From the NCBI RefSeq assembly GCF_014636935.1, contig NZ_BMES01000001.1:1989782-2053781 (forward strand): 64,000 nt of DNA. Direction: 5' to 3'. Under the pieces are notes generated by a model. The model had not been told where the DNA came from and made no database searches. It saw only the letters and a list, made by a program, of their open reading frames with translations. The stretch comes from Alsobacter metallidurans. GTDB taxonomy: Bacteria > Pseudomonadota > Alphaproteobacteria > Rhizobiales > Beijerinckiaceae. Positions 9,618-19,083 of this stretch are shown one piece after another (within the stretch, counting starts at the first letter, position 1; each line of letters begins with the position of its first letter). The position numbers and the translations under genes were made by a program.

Positions 9618-10778
9618 TCACCGGTTCAGATAGCGAACGCTGTTGCCTTCGTTCACCGTCGCAACCCCGATGCGAATGATGTTCAGCGCCTTCGCGAGCT
9701 CCACCGCCTGAGCGTTGCCGATGAAGATCACGTCCTTGTCGCGCAGCTGGAACTGCTGGAGCGTGAACATCCCATCCTGGCTCCGCAGGTTGAAGTTGTA
9801 GATGATCGGAACGTCACCGGCCGGCCAGCCGGTCAGGTCAAGGCCGAGCCGCTGCGCCACGGCACGTGGCTCTGTGCGATAGATGTAAACGGCGGAAGGA
9901 TTGGCGCGCTCATCAAGCAGGCCACCAGCCTTGCCGACGCCTTCGGCAGCCGTCATCTGCTCGGATTCGAAGTTATACTTCCCGTTGAACCCCGATGCGC
10001 CAAGGATGACGTAAGAGCGGTTCTCCCGGTACACATAGACGGTGTCGCCGGGATTGACAAAAATATTGTTGGTGGGATCGTTTACGATCCGGTTGAAGTA
10101 AACGGACCGCTTTTGCGGGCCACGCTGCAGCGTAACGAAGCTCTCGTAACCCTGACCCTTGGGGCCGCCTGCGCGGGCGATGACGTCCAGTATGCGTTCG
10201 CCCGCAGGGTTCACGGCGAGACGGGCGGGTTGGTTCACCTCACCCAAAACGCTCACCTGCGTGGCTTTCTGATCCCTCAGCGCCACGACCACCTGCGGCT
10301 CGATCGCGCGGTTGCGCAAACGGGACTCGATTTCGGCTTGCACCTCGGGAGGGCGGCGCCCTGTTACGGGTATCTGGCCGGCATAAGGAACAGAAATCGT
10401 GCCGCGGCGATCAACCTGCTGGTCCGGGATCGTGACGAAGTTGCCGGCGCGCGAGCCCGCCTCGCCGGGAATGAAGAGGCCGCCGGCGGCCGCCTCGAAA
10501 ATTGTGACGCTCACGACGTCGCCGACGCCAAGACGAATATCGGCCGCGCCGCCGCGAGACGCGAACGAGCCCAGGCCGCCGAAATCCCTGCCCGCAGACG
10601 CGACGGCTGCAACCGACGGATTAGCGACCACCATGAAATGCGGCAGGATAACTTGCGGATCGGTCGAGACTGGCTGGGTGGGCAGTTGCGGACCGCCTGT
10701 CGGAAGCGTGTCACATCCCGAAAGCGTCGTCATTGCAATTAGCAAAGCGACGCGCATTTTCGGTAATGGGTCGTTCAT
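9618..10778 (-). CDS. Polysaccharide export outer-membrane lipoprotein (OPX / Wza family)
   Basis: 386 residues. ATG 10778 is chosen because it is preceded by AGGA about 8 bases upstream and gives a clean lipoprotein signal: a hydrophobic MRVALLIAM core and lipobox LSGC at about residues 20-23. A longer frame exists but begins with implausible sequence. The poly-export domain (GDVVSVTIFE through GQIPVTGRRPPEV) is followed by SLBB-type domains (VSVLGEVNQPARL; YVILGASGFNGKY). OPX proteins form the outer-membrane channel for capsule or EPS and work with a Wzc-type co-polymerase, which is the gene immediately upstream in transcription (start 13329). A 316-base gap separates the two. Confidence 0.92.
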   Translation of the reverse strand: MNDPLPKMRVALLIAMTTLSGCDTLPTGGPQLPTQPVSTDPQVILPHFMVVANPSVAAVASAGRDFGGLGSFASRGGAADIRLGVGDVVSVTIFEAAAGGLFIPGEAGSRAGNFVTIPDQQVDRRGTISVPYAGQIPVTGRRPPEVQAEIESRLRNRAIEPQVVVALRDQKATQVSVLGEVNQPARLAVNPAGERILDVIARAGGPKGQGYESFVTLQRGPQKRSVYFNRIVNDPTNNIFVNPGDTVYVYRENRSYVILGASGFNGKYNFESEQMTAAEGVGKAGGLLDERANPSAVYIYRTEPRAVAQRLGLDLTGWPAGDVPIIYNFNLRSQDGMFTLQQFQLRDKDVIFIGNAQAVELAKALNIIRIGVATVNEGNSVRYLNR

Positions 10779-11094
10779 AAGCGGAATCCTAAACGCGACG
10801 ACACATAGCCAGCCTTGACCCATACAGGCCAACACGCCCACAAGCGAGTCGGAGTAAATGGATCGGCCGGAATATGCCTGGTTGTGTGGCGCATCCGGCA
10901 CACCGGAGGCATCATGTGGGAGGGCGGGTTAAAACAAACCAAGACGCTAAATGCCGTTACTTCTTATGGTTACATGGCCGTTAAGGATAGTGCTTATAAG
11001 CCCTGTGGCGGCCTGGGGCTATATTGATGCAACGGAGGCGAACAATTGTGACGCGCGGGCGCGTGTCGGCTCGGTGGCTTGCAATGGTCAATGC
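10779..11094. other. Intergenic region upstream of the OPX gene
   Basis: 316 bases between the stop of the Wzc-like gene and the start of the OPX gene, both on the minus strand. No convincing coding sequence was seen. The 10925-11005 part is less GC-rich than its surroundings and could hold a promoter for the OPX gene, but no -35/-10 pair can be assigned with confidence. Confidence 0.4.
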
Positions 11095-13329
11095 TCACGA
11101 GTGATATGTCAGATACGAGGACTCCTGGGCGTGCGCGTCCTGCGACAGGAGCAGCCCTTCAGTGTTCACCTGGTTCAGGACGGTCCCGATCAGCTTCTGC
11201 GCGATTTCGATGTTGGCGCGTAGGCAGTCGCGGACCGTGCTGGCCTTGGTCTTGTCCCATTTAAGAACCAGCACGAACCCGTCGATCAGACTGGAGATAA
11301 GGCGAGGCTCGGCCACGACGCCAGCGGGCGGCAGGTCAAGGATAACATAGCGGAAATGGAGGCGCGCTGCTTCAAGCAGCTTGCGCAGCGCGTTGACGTC
11401 AAGCGACGCGCCCATGTCTGCCGCGCTCTGCCCGTGGGCGAGAGCGGGCATGAAGGATAGCGACGGACGATCTGTCGAGAAGATCGCATCAGAAAACCGC
11501 GCGGCGCCGGTGAGTACCTCGTGAATGCCCGCCTGAGCGTGCGGCGCAAGCATGTTGGACATGGCAGGCCGGCGAAGGTTGAGATCGATCAGCAGCGCAC
11601 GCTCGCCGTCAAGGCCGCAAATCTCGGCGAAGTTCGCAGCCACGGTCGTTTTGCCGTCGTCGCCAGCGCACGACGTGAACGCGACGATCGAGCATTTGGC
11701 GGAGGCGTTGAGGTCGACTGACACCTTCAACGAACGAAGCGTTTCCGCATAGAGGCTGAACGGAGCGCGGGCCACGAACGAGAGCCGGGGGCTCCGGCGG
11801 GCGCGCTGGCCTTCTCCCTCCTGTTCAGGCGGCGGCTTGAGGCCGACTTGCGGCGGGATAAGCGGCAGGTAGCCAATGCATGGAGCCATTGCCGCATCTT
11901 CGGCTTGCCGCTTGGTCCGGATCACGCTGGAAAACGCCTCCAGGCTTATGGCCAGAAAGAAGCCGAAGCCCAGGCCAAGAAGCGCTCCGCCCCCCAGGCA
12001 CTTCGCCGGCGTCGGGAACGACGGCGACTGCGGAGCCAAGGCCTTGGTGATGACGCGGGCTTCGGTGATCGGGAAGCCTTGCTTTTGGATTCCTTCGACA
12101 TACCGCGACATGAAGGTGTCGCGAATGCTCTTCACCGCGGACGCGCCGCTTTCCAATTGATGAAGTTCCACACGGGCGCCCTGAGCATCGGCGGATGCGC
12201 GCGCCAGTTCGCTGAGCTCGCTCTGGAGCGTCTGCTCGCGGCTACGGGCGATTTCCATGTCGCTCTTTGCGCCTTGCTGGATGCGTTTGAACTCATCCGC
12301 AATGGCGTTTTCGAGCTCGTTCATCTTGGACTTCACCTTGGCGACCGAGTCGTGGTTTGCGCCGTACCTAAGCGAGAACTCCGCCGCCGTGCGTTTGGCC
12401 TCAAGATATGCGTTGCGCAGCGGCACGATGACCTCGTTGGAGAACTCGTCGACGAGCGTTCCCTGCGTCGCGCCGTTCGCGAGAATCTGGCGGATCTGCT
12501 CGACCTTCGCCTCCGCGGTGACGCGCATGAGGCGGGCTTGAACAAGCTTTTGGCTGAGGTCGGAGAGCTGCTGCTCATCGATGAACTTACCATCGCTGCT
12601 CATTATGTTGTTGCGCAGCCTGTACTCCACGGCCTTGCGGTCGGCGGTGTTGACGTCGGCTTGAAGCTCGGCGATGCGCTCGCTGAACCACGTGCTCGCC
12701 TTCTCGGATGCTTCGCGCTTGGCCTGCAGCTGGTCCTGGATGTACATGGCCGCGATTGCGTTCGCGAGCCTTGCCGCCTTTTCGGCGCTTCGGGCCACGA
12801 AATCGATCGAGATCGTGTACGAGAGGTCAATCCGGTCCACCGCGAGCGCTTTAACGACGGCTTCTGACGCTCGCCGACGACGCTCGTCAGGTGGGAGGTC
12901 GGTAGGATTGGTAGCGGCGCCGATCCAGGACAGAATCTTGGTTAGCAGGCTCGGCTTGCCGATGAATTCCGGATCTTCGTCCAGTTTCTCCGCGACCACC
13001 GTCCTGTCGATCACGCTCTCGGATTTCAGAATCTCGATCTGGCTGAGCACCGCGGAGCTGTCGATGCGGCCGCTAGACGTCGAGAAATCCTCTTCCAGCG
13101 CCGCGAGACGTTTGAAGTCGATCAGAACCACCGCCCGCGCTTTGAAGGTGGGCGGAACAAGCACGAGAAGCAGGAAGCCAATAGCGACCGCGACTGCGAC
13201 GACAGCCCAGATCAGACGCTTGCGCCGACGCGCCACGCCCACGAAGAACGAGATGTCGCCCGCCTCGGATCGGCCGAGATCGACGGCGCTGATTCGCCTA
13301 AAGGTCCCGCGCTGGGTGGAGTCGAGCAT
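11095..13329 (-). CDS. Wzc-type polysaccharide co-polymerase / BY-family tyrosine kinase
   Basis: 744 residues. N-terminal Wzz-type membrane segment (about residues 37-60), a long coiled-coil periplasmic region (about 190-400), a proline-rich stretch (SPSFPTP) before a second membrane helix (LGGGALLGLGFGFFLA), then a cytoplasmic kinase domain. This has a Walker A-like GDDGKTT, a Walker A' ALLIDLNLRRP and a Walker B YVILDLPP. The C-terminus has only two tyrosines (SSYLTYHS), so the autophosphorylation cluster is short. Such proteins set chain length and drive export with an OPX partner, here the next gene. The upstream gene is a GT4 glycosyltransferase. The A' aspartate pattern is DLN rather than the commoner DxD. 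Confidence 0.92.
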   Translation of the reverse strand: MLDSTQRGTFRRISAVDLGRSEAGDISFFVGVARRRKRLIWAVVAVAVAIGFLLLVLVPPTFKARAVVLIDFKRLAALEEDFSTSSGRIDSSAVLSQIEILKSESVIDRTVVAEKLDEDPEFIGKPSLLTKILSWIGAATNPTDLPPDERRRRASEAVVKALAVDRIDLSYTISIDFVARSAEKAARLANAIAAMYIQDQLQAKREASEKASTWFSERIAELQADVNTADRKAVEYRLRNNIMSSDGKFIDEQQLSDLSQKLVQARLMRVTAEAKVEQIRQILANGATQGTLVDEFSNEVIVPLRNAYLEAKRTAAEFSLRYGANHDSVAKVKSKMNELENAIADEFKRIQQGAKSDMEIARSREQTLQSELSELARASADAQGARVELHQLESGASAVKSIRDTFMSRYVEGIQKQGFPITEARVITKALAPQSPSFPTPAKCLGGGALLGLGFGFFLAISLEAFSSVIRTKRQAEDAAMAPCIGYLPLIPPQVGLKPPPEQEGEGQRARRSPRLSFVARAPFSLYAETLRSLKVSVDLNASAKCSIVAFTSCAGDDGKTTVAANFAEICGLDGERALLIDLNLRRPAMSNMLAPHAQAGIHEVLTGAARFSDAIFSTDRPSLSFMPALAHGQSAADMGASLDVNALRKLLEAARLHFRYVILDLPPAGVVAEPRLISSLIDGFVLVLKWDKTKASTVRDCLRANIEIAQKLIGTVLNQVNTEGLLLSQDAHAQESSYLTYHS

Positions 13330-13425
13330 TAGCGGTCAGGGTCTCGCGTGGCTGGGGTGGAATCAAATGGGCGTTCACTGCGAACAGTGCAGTAGCTTAG
13401 CGGCATCTTAGTGACCGGCCCAGTT

Positions 13426-14637
13426 TCAGTCAGGAATCTTAACCAGCCTGTTGAACGCAGCGACGTATTTTGCGGATTCCCGCTCCCAACTGAACGATGC
13501 GTCCGCGAGGCTTTTCGCCTGAGCGGCCTTGGCCGCCCGCAGGGGCGGGGCTTCGATAAGCCCGAAGATGGCCTCCGCCAGCCCGGCCGGATCCGGCGTC
13601 GCGGCGTAGTTGCCGGCGTCCCCCAATAGCCGGCGGGTTTCCGTCAAGTCATACGATACGATCGGAATGCCGAGCGCGCTGTACTCGAAGACCTTGTTCA
13701 TCGAAATCTTGTCGTTGTACTCGTTCACCGGGTCCGGGATCACGCCGATGTCGAACGCGCTCAGGTGCGCCAGCAGCGCATTGCCGGACAGATAGCCGGT
13801 GAACGACACGACGTCGCCGACGTCCAGCTCCTCGGCCAGCTTCCGTATGCCGGGTAGGGCAGGGCCGTCGCCAACGATCACCGTCTTGAATCCCGTGACG
13901 CCATGCTGGGTCTTGAGCAGGTGCGCCGCCCGCACGAGGTGATCGACGCCGTCCTGATCGCCGATGATGCCGACATAGCCCAGGATCGTCTGAGCCTGGG
14001 ACCTGACCGCCGGGTCAGGCTCCACCCTTCGCAACCGGTCTCGATCGGGCACGCTGTAGACGGTCACGACGTCGTTGGGGTCCTTACCGCCCCGTTTAAT
14101 CGCGATGTCGCGGTACGTATCGTTCGCCGAGATCACCAGGTCCGCGGTCGCGAAAGTCAGGCGCTCGGCGACCAAAAGCAATCGATGCAGGAAACCTTTT
14201 TTCCCGTACTTGGCTGCAAATAGTTCAGGTGAAACGTCATGGTGGTCGAACACGAAACGCTTGCTGAAGAGCTTGAACGGCCATGCCACAAGAAAGATCA
14301 GGTCCGGTGGATTGCAGGCCTGGATCACGTCGAAGCCCGTTTTCCTGGCCACCTTCACCAATAAACGTGCTTCGTGAAACAAAGCAGCGGCATATTCGAC
14401 AAGGAAGCCTAGGGCTCCCCGCGCCTCGATCGGCAACGGATGCCGATGAATATCGATGCCGTCGAGCGTTTCAAAACTGAGCGGATACTGATCGGTCGAT
14501 GGGCAGATGACCGTCACTGTCCATCCGGCAGCCTTCAGGGCTTGTGCTTCCTGCCAGACGCGGCGGTCAAACGGCACCGGCAGGTTCTCGACAACGATGA
14601 CGCATGAGGGCGCGCGGGGTGAAACGTTCAAGCTCAT
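13426..14637 (-). CDS. Glycosyltransferase family 4 (GT-B fold)
   Basis: 403 residues from ATG 14637. The N-terminal acceptor half begins with a VVENLPVPFDRRVWQEA motif typical of GT4 enzymes in EPS clusters. The C-terminal donor half contains LGYVGIIGDQDGVD, a VGDGP loop and the nucleotide-sugar motif NKVFEYSALGIPIV, which corresponds to the family's E-x7-E region. It is cytoplasmic and likely peripheral to the inner membrane. It lies between a small secreted protein gene (48-base gap) and the Wzc-like gene (96-base gap), so it probably adds a sugar to the lipid-linked repeat unit. Donor and acceptor are not predictable. Confidence 0.92.
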   Translation of the reverse strand: MSLNVSPRAPSCVIVVENLPVPFDRRVWQEAQALKAAGWTVTVICPSTDQYPLSFETLDGIDIHRHPLPIEARGALGFLVEYAAALFHEARLLVKVARKTGFDVIQACNPPDLIFLVAWPFKLFSKRFVFDHHDVSPELFAAKYGKKGFLHRLLLVAERLTFATADLVISANDTYRDIAIKRGGKDPNDVVTVYSVPDRDRLRRVEPDPAVRSQAQTILGYVGIIGDQDGVDHLVRAAHLLKTQHGVTGFKTVIVGDGPALPGIRKLAEELDVGDVVSFTGYLSGNALLAHLSAFDIGVIPDPVNEYNDKISMNKVFEYSALGIPIVSYDLTETRRLLGDAGNYAATPDPAGLAEAIFGLIEAPPLRAAKAAQAKSLADASFSWERESAKYVAAFNRLVKIPD

Positions 14638-14685
14638 CTCAGGCTCTTAAACAAGTGATCAAAAGGGGTTCCTTTGGCGCGGCAC

Positions 14686-14958
14686 TCACTGCGGTGAGCC
14701 GTTGCGACGGCGCAGCTGCTCCTGCTGCGAAGGACGGGACTCACCTGAGCCGAATGGTGACTGGAACGGGGTGCTGCGGAAGGCAGGTGAAGGATCCGTG
14801 GGGCGAATGTCCACCCCCCGCCGGTTATAGAGTGGGCTGTCAGGGCAACGACGGCTCACCGGATCGCCCAGTCGGCATGGCGTGTTGTTCTGGGCGGATG
14901 CGGATTGCGGAATCGCGACAAACGCAAGGAGCGCGAGGGTGCAGGCGAAGCGTTGCAT
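14686..14958 (-). CDS. Small secreted protein, unknown function
   Basis: 90 residues from ATG 14958, with an AGGG ribosome-binding element about 10 bases upstream. A clear Sec signal peptide (MQRFACTLALLAFVAIP then SASA before QNN) leaves about 67 mature residues. These are rich in Pro, Arg, Ser and Gln and include two cysteines (PCRLGDP and RRCPDSP). No family is recognised. The position between the acyltransferase gene and the GT4 gene suggests a link to polysaccharide production. Coding status rests on the signal peptide and ribosome-binding site. Confidence 0.65.
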   Translation of the reverse strand: MQRFACTLALLAFVAIPQSASAQNNTPCRLGDPVSRRCPDSPLYNRRGVDIRPTDPSPAFRSTPFQSPFGSGESRPSQQEQLRRRNGSPQ

Positions 14959-15116
14959 CGGCTCAGTTCCCTTCAGGTTCGAGGGCGTGAAACGGCCCAG
15001 TTGAGCCTGTCGGAAATCGTCGCTCGCAAGGCGCGGGCTTCGGGGTCGTAGGACGTTGACGAAAGCGCCAATTCAAGCCGTTTAAGCGTCAAAGGTGGCG
15101 AACCGACGACGAATTT

Positions 15117-15602
15117 CTATGCCTCGGTTCGGTCCTGCAGCGTCGCGTCGCGTTCACGGCGCAACGTTTCGTCGACCAGAGCTGTGAAACGCCCGAACGG
15201 CCCCACTTCAATGTTTGAGCGGAGCACCGTGGCCGGATTCCCTGCCGCGATCGAGCCGGCTGGGATGCTCTTTGTCACGACGCTCCCGGAGCCAATCACA
15301 CATCCGTCCCCGATTTCCACGCCGGGAAGGATGATGCTGCGAGCTCCGATGAAGCAGCGGTTCCCGATGCGTGTGTGGCACTGCAGCACGCGGGTCATGT
15401 CATGGGCCAAGATCGCGACATCGAACGCAATGTAGGTTTCCGCCCCGACGTGGACGCCTTTCGGATGCGTCTTGTCGAACCGGGCGCTGAGCGAGAACAC
15501 GCAGGTCGGGTGGATGTCCATGCCCCAGAAGCGCGTGTAATAGGCGCGTTTGATCGCGACCAGAACACGCTGAACCCTGATAAGCTGATTCAGGCTTCGC
15601 AT
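15117..15602 (-). CDS. Hexapeptide-repeat (left-handed beta-helix) acyltransferase
   Basis: 161 residues from ATG 15602. A TTG at 15653 overlapping the rfbA stop would add 17 proline-rich residues and is less likely. Hexapeptide repeats run through the centre (IGNRCFIGARSIILPGVEIG, then DGCVIGSGSVVTKSIPAGS) and end in AAGNPATVLR, as in serine/maltose acetyltransferase-like enzymes. The histidine in AILAHD is a plausible catalytic residue. It directly follows rfbA on the same strand, so it probably O-acetylates a sugar of the rhamnose-containing glycan or a nucleotide sugar. Confidence 0.85.
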   Translation of the reverse strand: MRSLNQLIRVQRVLVAIKRAYYTRFWGMDIHPTCVFSLSARFDKTHPKGVHVGAETYIAFDVAILAHDMTRVLQCHTRIGNRCFIGARSIILPGVEIGDGCVIGSGSVVTKSIPAGSIAAGNPATVLRSNIEVGPFGRFTALVDETLRRERDATLQDRTEA

Positions 15603-15642
15603 TGGCAGTTTCTCTCGATGAAGCAGGACCGGCTGCGGGGGC

Positions 15643-16506
15643 TCAACCGGCAAGCTTTTTCAACGCTCGTCCATAACTCGTCTTCTCGAACAGGGCGGCG
15701 CGCTCAAGCAATTGCGTCCGGTCAATGAAACCATTCAGGAAGGCGATCTCTTCGAGCGCCGCGATTTGCATGCCCTGCCGGTGCTGGATCGTTCGAACGA
15801 ACTCGCTGGCTTCCAACAGGCTGTCGTGGGTCCCTGTGTCGAGCCATGCAAAGCCGCGCGACATCAGCTCGACGTGCAACGCCCCAAGGTCCATGTAAGC
15901 CTTGTTGACGTCCGTGATCTCGAGCTCGCCGCGGTGGGAGGGCTTGACCGCGGCAGCAATGTCCAGAACGGCATTGTCGTAGAAGTAGAGACCCGTTACG
16001 GCCCAGTTTGACTCGGGCTCGGTTGGCTTCTCGACAATCTTCACGGCCTTGCCGGAGCTGTCGAGGCTCACGACGCCGTAACGTTCGGGATCCTCTACGT
16101 GGTAGGCGAAAATTGTCGCGCCCTGCTTTCGGCTCTTGGCACGGTTGAGCAGCTGAATGAGGCCGGAGCCATGGAATATGTTGTCGCCCAGCACCAACGC
16201 CACGCTGTCGTCGCCAACAAACTCGCGTCCTATAATGAACGCCTGGGCCAGCCCCTCGGGCTTCGGCTGGACGGCATACGAGAAGTCGACGCCAAACTGT
16301 TCTCCGGAGCCGAACAGGCGTTTATAGTTGTCGAGATATTCCGGCGATGAGATGATCAGGATCTCGCGGATCCCTGCCATCATCAGCACCGACACCGGAT
16401 AGTAGATCATCGGCTTGTCGTAGACCGGCAGAAGCTGTTTGTTGACCGCCAGCGTTGCGGGATGAAGCCGAGTGCCAGAGCCGCCAGCGAGGACAATGCC
16501 CTTCAT
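15643..16506 (-). CDS. rfbA: Glucose-1-phosphate thymidylyltransferase
   Basis: 287 residues, the usual length for RmlA/RfbA. It carries the nucleotidyltransferase signature GGSGTRLHP, then [15 protein letters not shown], and LGDNIFHG around the metal-binding aspartate. It makes dTDP-glucose from dTTP and glucose-1-phosphate, the first step of dTDP-L-rhamnose synthesis in the cytoplasm. It is the fourth gene of the order rfbC-rfbB-rfbD-rfbA and begins 16 bases after rfbD ends. Confidence 0.97.
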   Translation of the reverse strand: MKGIVLAGGSGTRLHPATLAVNKQLLPVYDKPMIYYPVSVLMMAGIREILIISSPEYLDNYKRLFGSGEQFGVDFSYAVQPKPEGLAQAFIIGREFVGDDSVALVLGDNIFHGSGLIQLLNRAKSRKQGATIFAYHVEDPERYGVVSLDSSGKAVKIVEKPTEPESNWAVTGLYFYDNAVLDIAAAVKPSHRGELEITDVNKAYMDLGALHVELMSRGFAWLDTGTHDSLLEASEFVRTIQHRQGMQIAALEEIAFLNGFIDRTQLLERAALFEKTSYGRALKKLAG

Positions 16507-16522
16507 GGAAAAGTTCCTTTGT

Positions 16523-17413
16523 TTATGCCGGCCGGCGTGGGCCGACTAAAATGTCCATCACATCGCCCAACGCATCCTGCCAGGGTCGCGGCGTCACGCC
16601 GAAAGCGGCGCCGATGCGAGCGGTGGACAGGCGGGAGTTGGCTGGCCGTCTCGCCGGGGTCGGGAAATCGGCGGTGGTGATCGCCTCGACGGGGACCGAA
16701 GGGCCGCCGCGCGCGGCGGACTGAGCCATAATCTCGCTGGCGAGCCCGCGCCACGTGACCCCGCCTTCGTTGGCAAAGTGAAAATCGCCGGTCGGGGCGG
16801 CAGGATCGTCCGCGAGTCTGAGGGCGATCCGGGCCAAGGCGGCAGCCAGGTCGGAGGCGATGGTGGGCGTTCCCCACTGATCGTCCACGACGCGCAGCGA
16901 CGGCCGATCCGCGGCGAGCCGCAACATCGTCTTCACGAAATTCGCCCGGTGCGGACTGATCACCCAGGCGGTGCGCACGATCGCGTGCCGCGGATTCGCC
17001 GTCCGCACGGCCTGCTCGCCGCCTTCCTTGCTCGCGCCGTATACGCCAAGCGGGCGCACTGGATCACTCGTGTCGTAAGGATGGGCGGCTGAGCCATCGA
17101 AGACGTAGTCCGTCGAGACGTGCACCATGGGGATCGAGGCAGCGCCCGAGGCAGCCGCAAGGATGGCGGGGCCCAGCGCGTTCAGCCGCCAAGCCGCCAC
17201 AACATCGCTTTCCGCCTTGTCCACGGCCGTGTACGCGGCTGCGTTGATGACCACTCCGTAGGGAGCATTGGCGAACTGGCGTTTGACCGCGGCTTCGTCA
17301 GCGATATCGAGATCTGCCCGGCTTGGGGCGTCCACGATGACGCCTTCGGGCCAAGGGTAAGCCTGCAATTCCAGGCCGACCTGGCCGGCGCCGCCGAGGA
17401 TCAGGATGCGCAT
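16523..17413 (-). CDS. rfbD: dTDP-4-dehydrorhamnose reductase
   Basis: 296 residues from ATG 17413, which lies four bases after the rfbB stop; the frame extends further upstream, but that part overlaps rfbB and is not coding. Extended SDR features: [10 protein letters not shown] for NADPH binding, the STDYVFDG segment and a YGASKEGGE catalytic Tyr/Lys motif. It catalyses the last step of dTDP-L-rhamnose synthesis. Its tight spacing with rfbB and rfbA indicates co-transcription. Confidence 0.97.
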   Translation of the reverse strand: MRILILGGAGQVGLELQAYPWPEGVIVDAPSRADLDIADEAAVKRQFANAPYGVVINAAAYTAVDKAESDVVAAWRLNALGPAILAAASGAASIPMVHVSTDYVFDGSAAHPYDTSDPVRPLGVYGASKEGGEQAVRTANPRHAIVRTAWVISPHRANFVKTMLRLAADRPSLRVVDDQWGTPTIASDLAAALARIALRLADDPAAPTGDFHFANEGGVTWRGLASEIMAQSAARGGPSVPVEAITTADFPTPARRPANSRLSTARIGAAFGVTPRPWQDALGDVMDILVGPRRPA

Positions 17414-17417
17414 CGAT

Positions 17418-18476
17418 TCAGGCCCGCGTAGCCACGAGGCCAAGGCGCTGCCCTTGATAGACGCCTTGCTGAATGGGGCGCCACCAGCTTTCGTTGGCGA
17501 GGTACCACGCGACGGTCTCACGCAACGCATCCTCGAAGCTTTTCTGGGGCTTCCAGCCCGTTTCTCGCTCGACCTTGGACGGGTCGATCGCATAGCGCCG
17601 GTCATGTCCCGGTCGGTCGGTCACAAACGTGATCAGCTTCTCGTGCGGGCCTGCTTCAGGGCGCAACGCATCAAAGGCCGCGCAGAGTGCATGCACGACT
17701 TGCATGTTTGTGCGTTCCGAGCGCGAGCCGACCAGGTACGTATGCCCGACACGCCCACGCTCGAGGATGGCGGTAAGCGCCCGCGCGTGATCTTCCACGT
17801 GGATCCAGTCGCGCACATTCTGGCCGTCGCCGTAGACCGGAAGCGGCTTGCCGGCGAGCGCGTTGAGGATCATCAGCGATATGAGCTTCTCCGGGAATTG
17901 GCGCGGCCCATAGTTGTTCGAGCAGTTGGAGATCAGCACCGGCAGGCCGTAGGTCTCCCCCCATGCGCGGGCCAGATGGTCCGACGCTGCCTTGGACGCC
18001 GAATAAGGGGATCGCGGATCGTAGCGGCTTTCCTCGGTGAAGTAGCCCTCTGGCCCCAACGAGCCGTAGACCTCGTCCGTCGAGACGTGAAGAAAGCGGA
18101 ATGCGTCTTTGTCGCCAGGCGGCAGCCCGTCCCAGTAGGCGCGGGCCGCGTCTAGCATCGACTGGGTGCCGACCACGTTCGTGCGCACGAAAGCGCCCGG
18201 GCTCGTGATCGACCGATCGACGTGGCTCTCGGCCGCAAGATGCATCACCGCGTTCGGCTTGAACTCAGATGTCAGCGCGCGCATGCGCGACGTGTCGCAG
18301 ATGTCGGCCTCAACCAGGCGGTAGCGCGCATCGCCCTGCAGCGGACTGAGCGAGATCGGGTTCGCCGCGTACGTAACCGCGTCGACGTTCAACACCTCGT
18401 GGCCAAGGTTCTGAACGAGGTGGAGAACCAGGGCGGATCCGATGAACCCGCAACCGCCGGTGACTAATATGCGCAT
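17418..18476 (-). CDS. rfbB: dTDP-glucose 4,6-dehydratase
   Basis: 352 residues from ATG 18476; a TTG two codons earlier is possible. Extended SDR with GGCGFIGS at the N-terminus, the STDEVYG motif containing catalytic Asp-Glu, YSASKA with the catalytic Tyr and Lys, and NNYGPRQFPEKLI. It converts dTDP-glucose to dTDP-4-keto-6-deoxyglucose. It is the second gene of the rhamnose operon, 52 bases after rfbC. Confidence 0.97.
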   Translation of the reverse strand: MRILVTGGCGFIGSALVLHLVQNLGHEVLNVDAVTYAANPISLSPLQGDARYRLVEADICDTSRMRALTSEFKPNAVMHLAAESHVDRSITSPGAFVRTNVVGTQSMLDAARAYWDGLPPGDKDAFRFLHVSTDEVYGSLGPEGYFTEESRYDPRSPYSASKAASDHLARAWGETYGLPVLISNCSNNYGPRQFPEKLISLMILNALAGKPLPVYGDGQNVRDWIHVEDHARALTAILERGRVGHTYLVGSRSERTNMQVVHALCAAFDALRPEAGPHEKLITFVTDRPGHDRRYAIDPSKVERETGWKPQKSFEDALRETVAWYLANESWWRPIQQGVYQGQRLGLVATRA

Positions 18477-18528
18477 GGTCAATTCTCTCTCTGTCGCGAT
18501 CCGCGACGTGCTCCCCGTCCGGCAAGCG

Positions 18529-19083
18529 TCAGGCGAACACCGGGCCTATGTCTTTCACGTTGGGCGCAGCTCGGTCTTTGTCGGAAAGTACCGCCGCATC
18601 CAGATCCACCGTCCATTTGACGCCGATCTCCGGATCGTTCCAAGCCAGGCTTCGGTCGTGCTCGCGGCTATAGTAAGCGCTGACCTTGTATGCGGCCATT
18701 GTGTTCGGTTCGAGGGTGCAGAACCCGTGGGCAAAGCCCGTCGGAACATACAGCTGCTCGCCCTTCTGGGCGTCGAGCCGCACCGCCACGTGGCGAAGAT
18801 AGGTCGGGGAGGAGCGCCGCAGGTCGACCGCCACGTCGAGGATGCTGCCGGCTAACACGCGGACGAGTTTCGCTTGGGCGAATGGCTCCAGTTGAAAGTG
18901 CAAACCGCGAACCGTCCCGGCATGAACGGAAAAAGATTGATTGTCCTGCACCCATTCGCAATCCACACCGGCGCGGACAAGAACATCTTTACGAAATGTC
19001 TCAGAAAACCAGCCTCGATCATCGCTGAAAACTTGTGGCGTCACAAGCAGAGGGCCTGGAATTTCGAGCTCCGAAATTTTCAT
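18529..19083 (-). CDS. rfbC: dTDP-4-dehydrorhamnose 3,5-epimerase
   Basis: 184 residues from ATG 19083, the normal size for RmlC. Conserved cupin-family motifs include FSVHAGTVRGLHFQ with the catalytic His region, KLVRVLAGSILDVAVDLR and PTGFAHGF. It epimerises the 4-keto-6-deoxy sugar at C3 and C5. First gene of the minus-strand rhamnose operon; its promoter should lie in the divergent region 19084-19469. Confidence 0.97.
   Translation of the reverse strand: MKISELEIPGPLLVTPQVFSDDRGWFSETFRKDVLVRAGVDCEWVQDNQSFSVHAGTVRGLHFQLEPFAQAKLVRVLAGSILDVAVDLRRSSPTYLRHVAVRLDAQKGEQLYVPTGFAHGFCTLEPNTMAAYKVSAYYSREHDRSLAWNDPEIGVKWTVDLDAAVLSDKDRAAPNVKDIGPVFA

Noticed and set aside
9525-10742. Plus-strand open frame opposite the OPX gene
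   Set aside because: No ribosome-binding site or domain; OPX and SLBB motifs and a lipobox are clear on the minus strand.
10815-11027. Possible 70-codon plus-strand gene upstream of the OPX gene
   Set aside because: No ribosome-binding site, no signal or domain, and it lies in a region expected to be regulatory.
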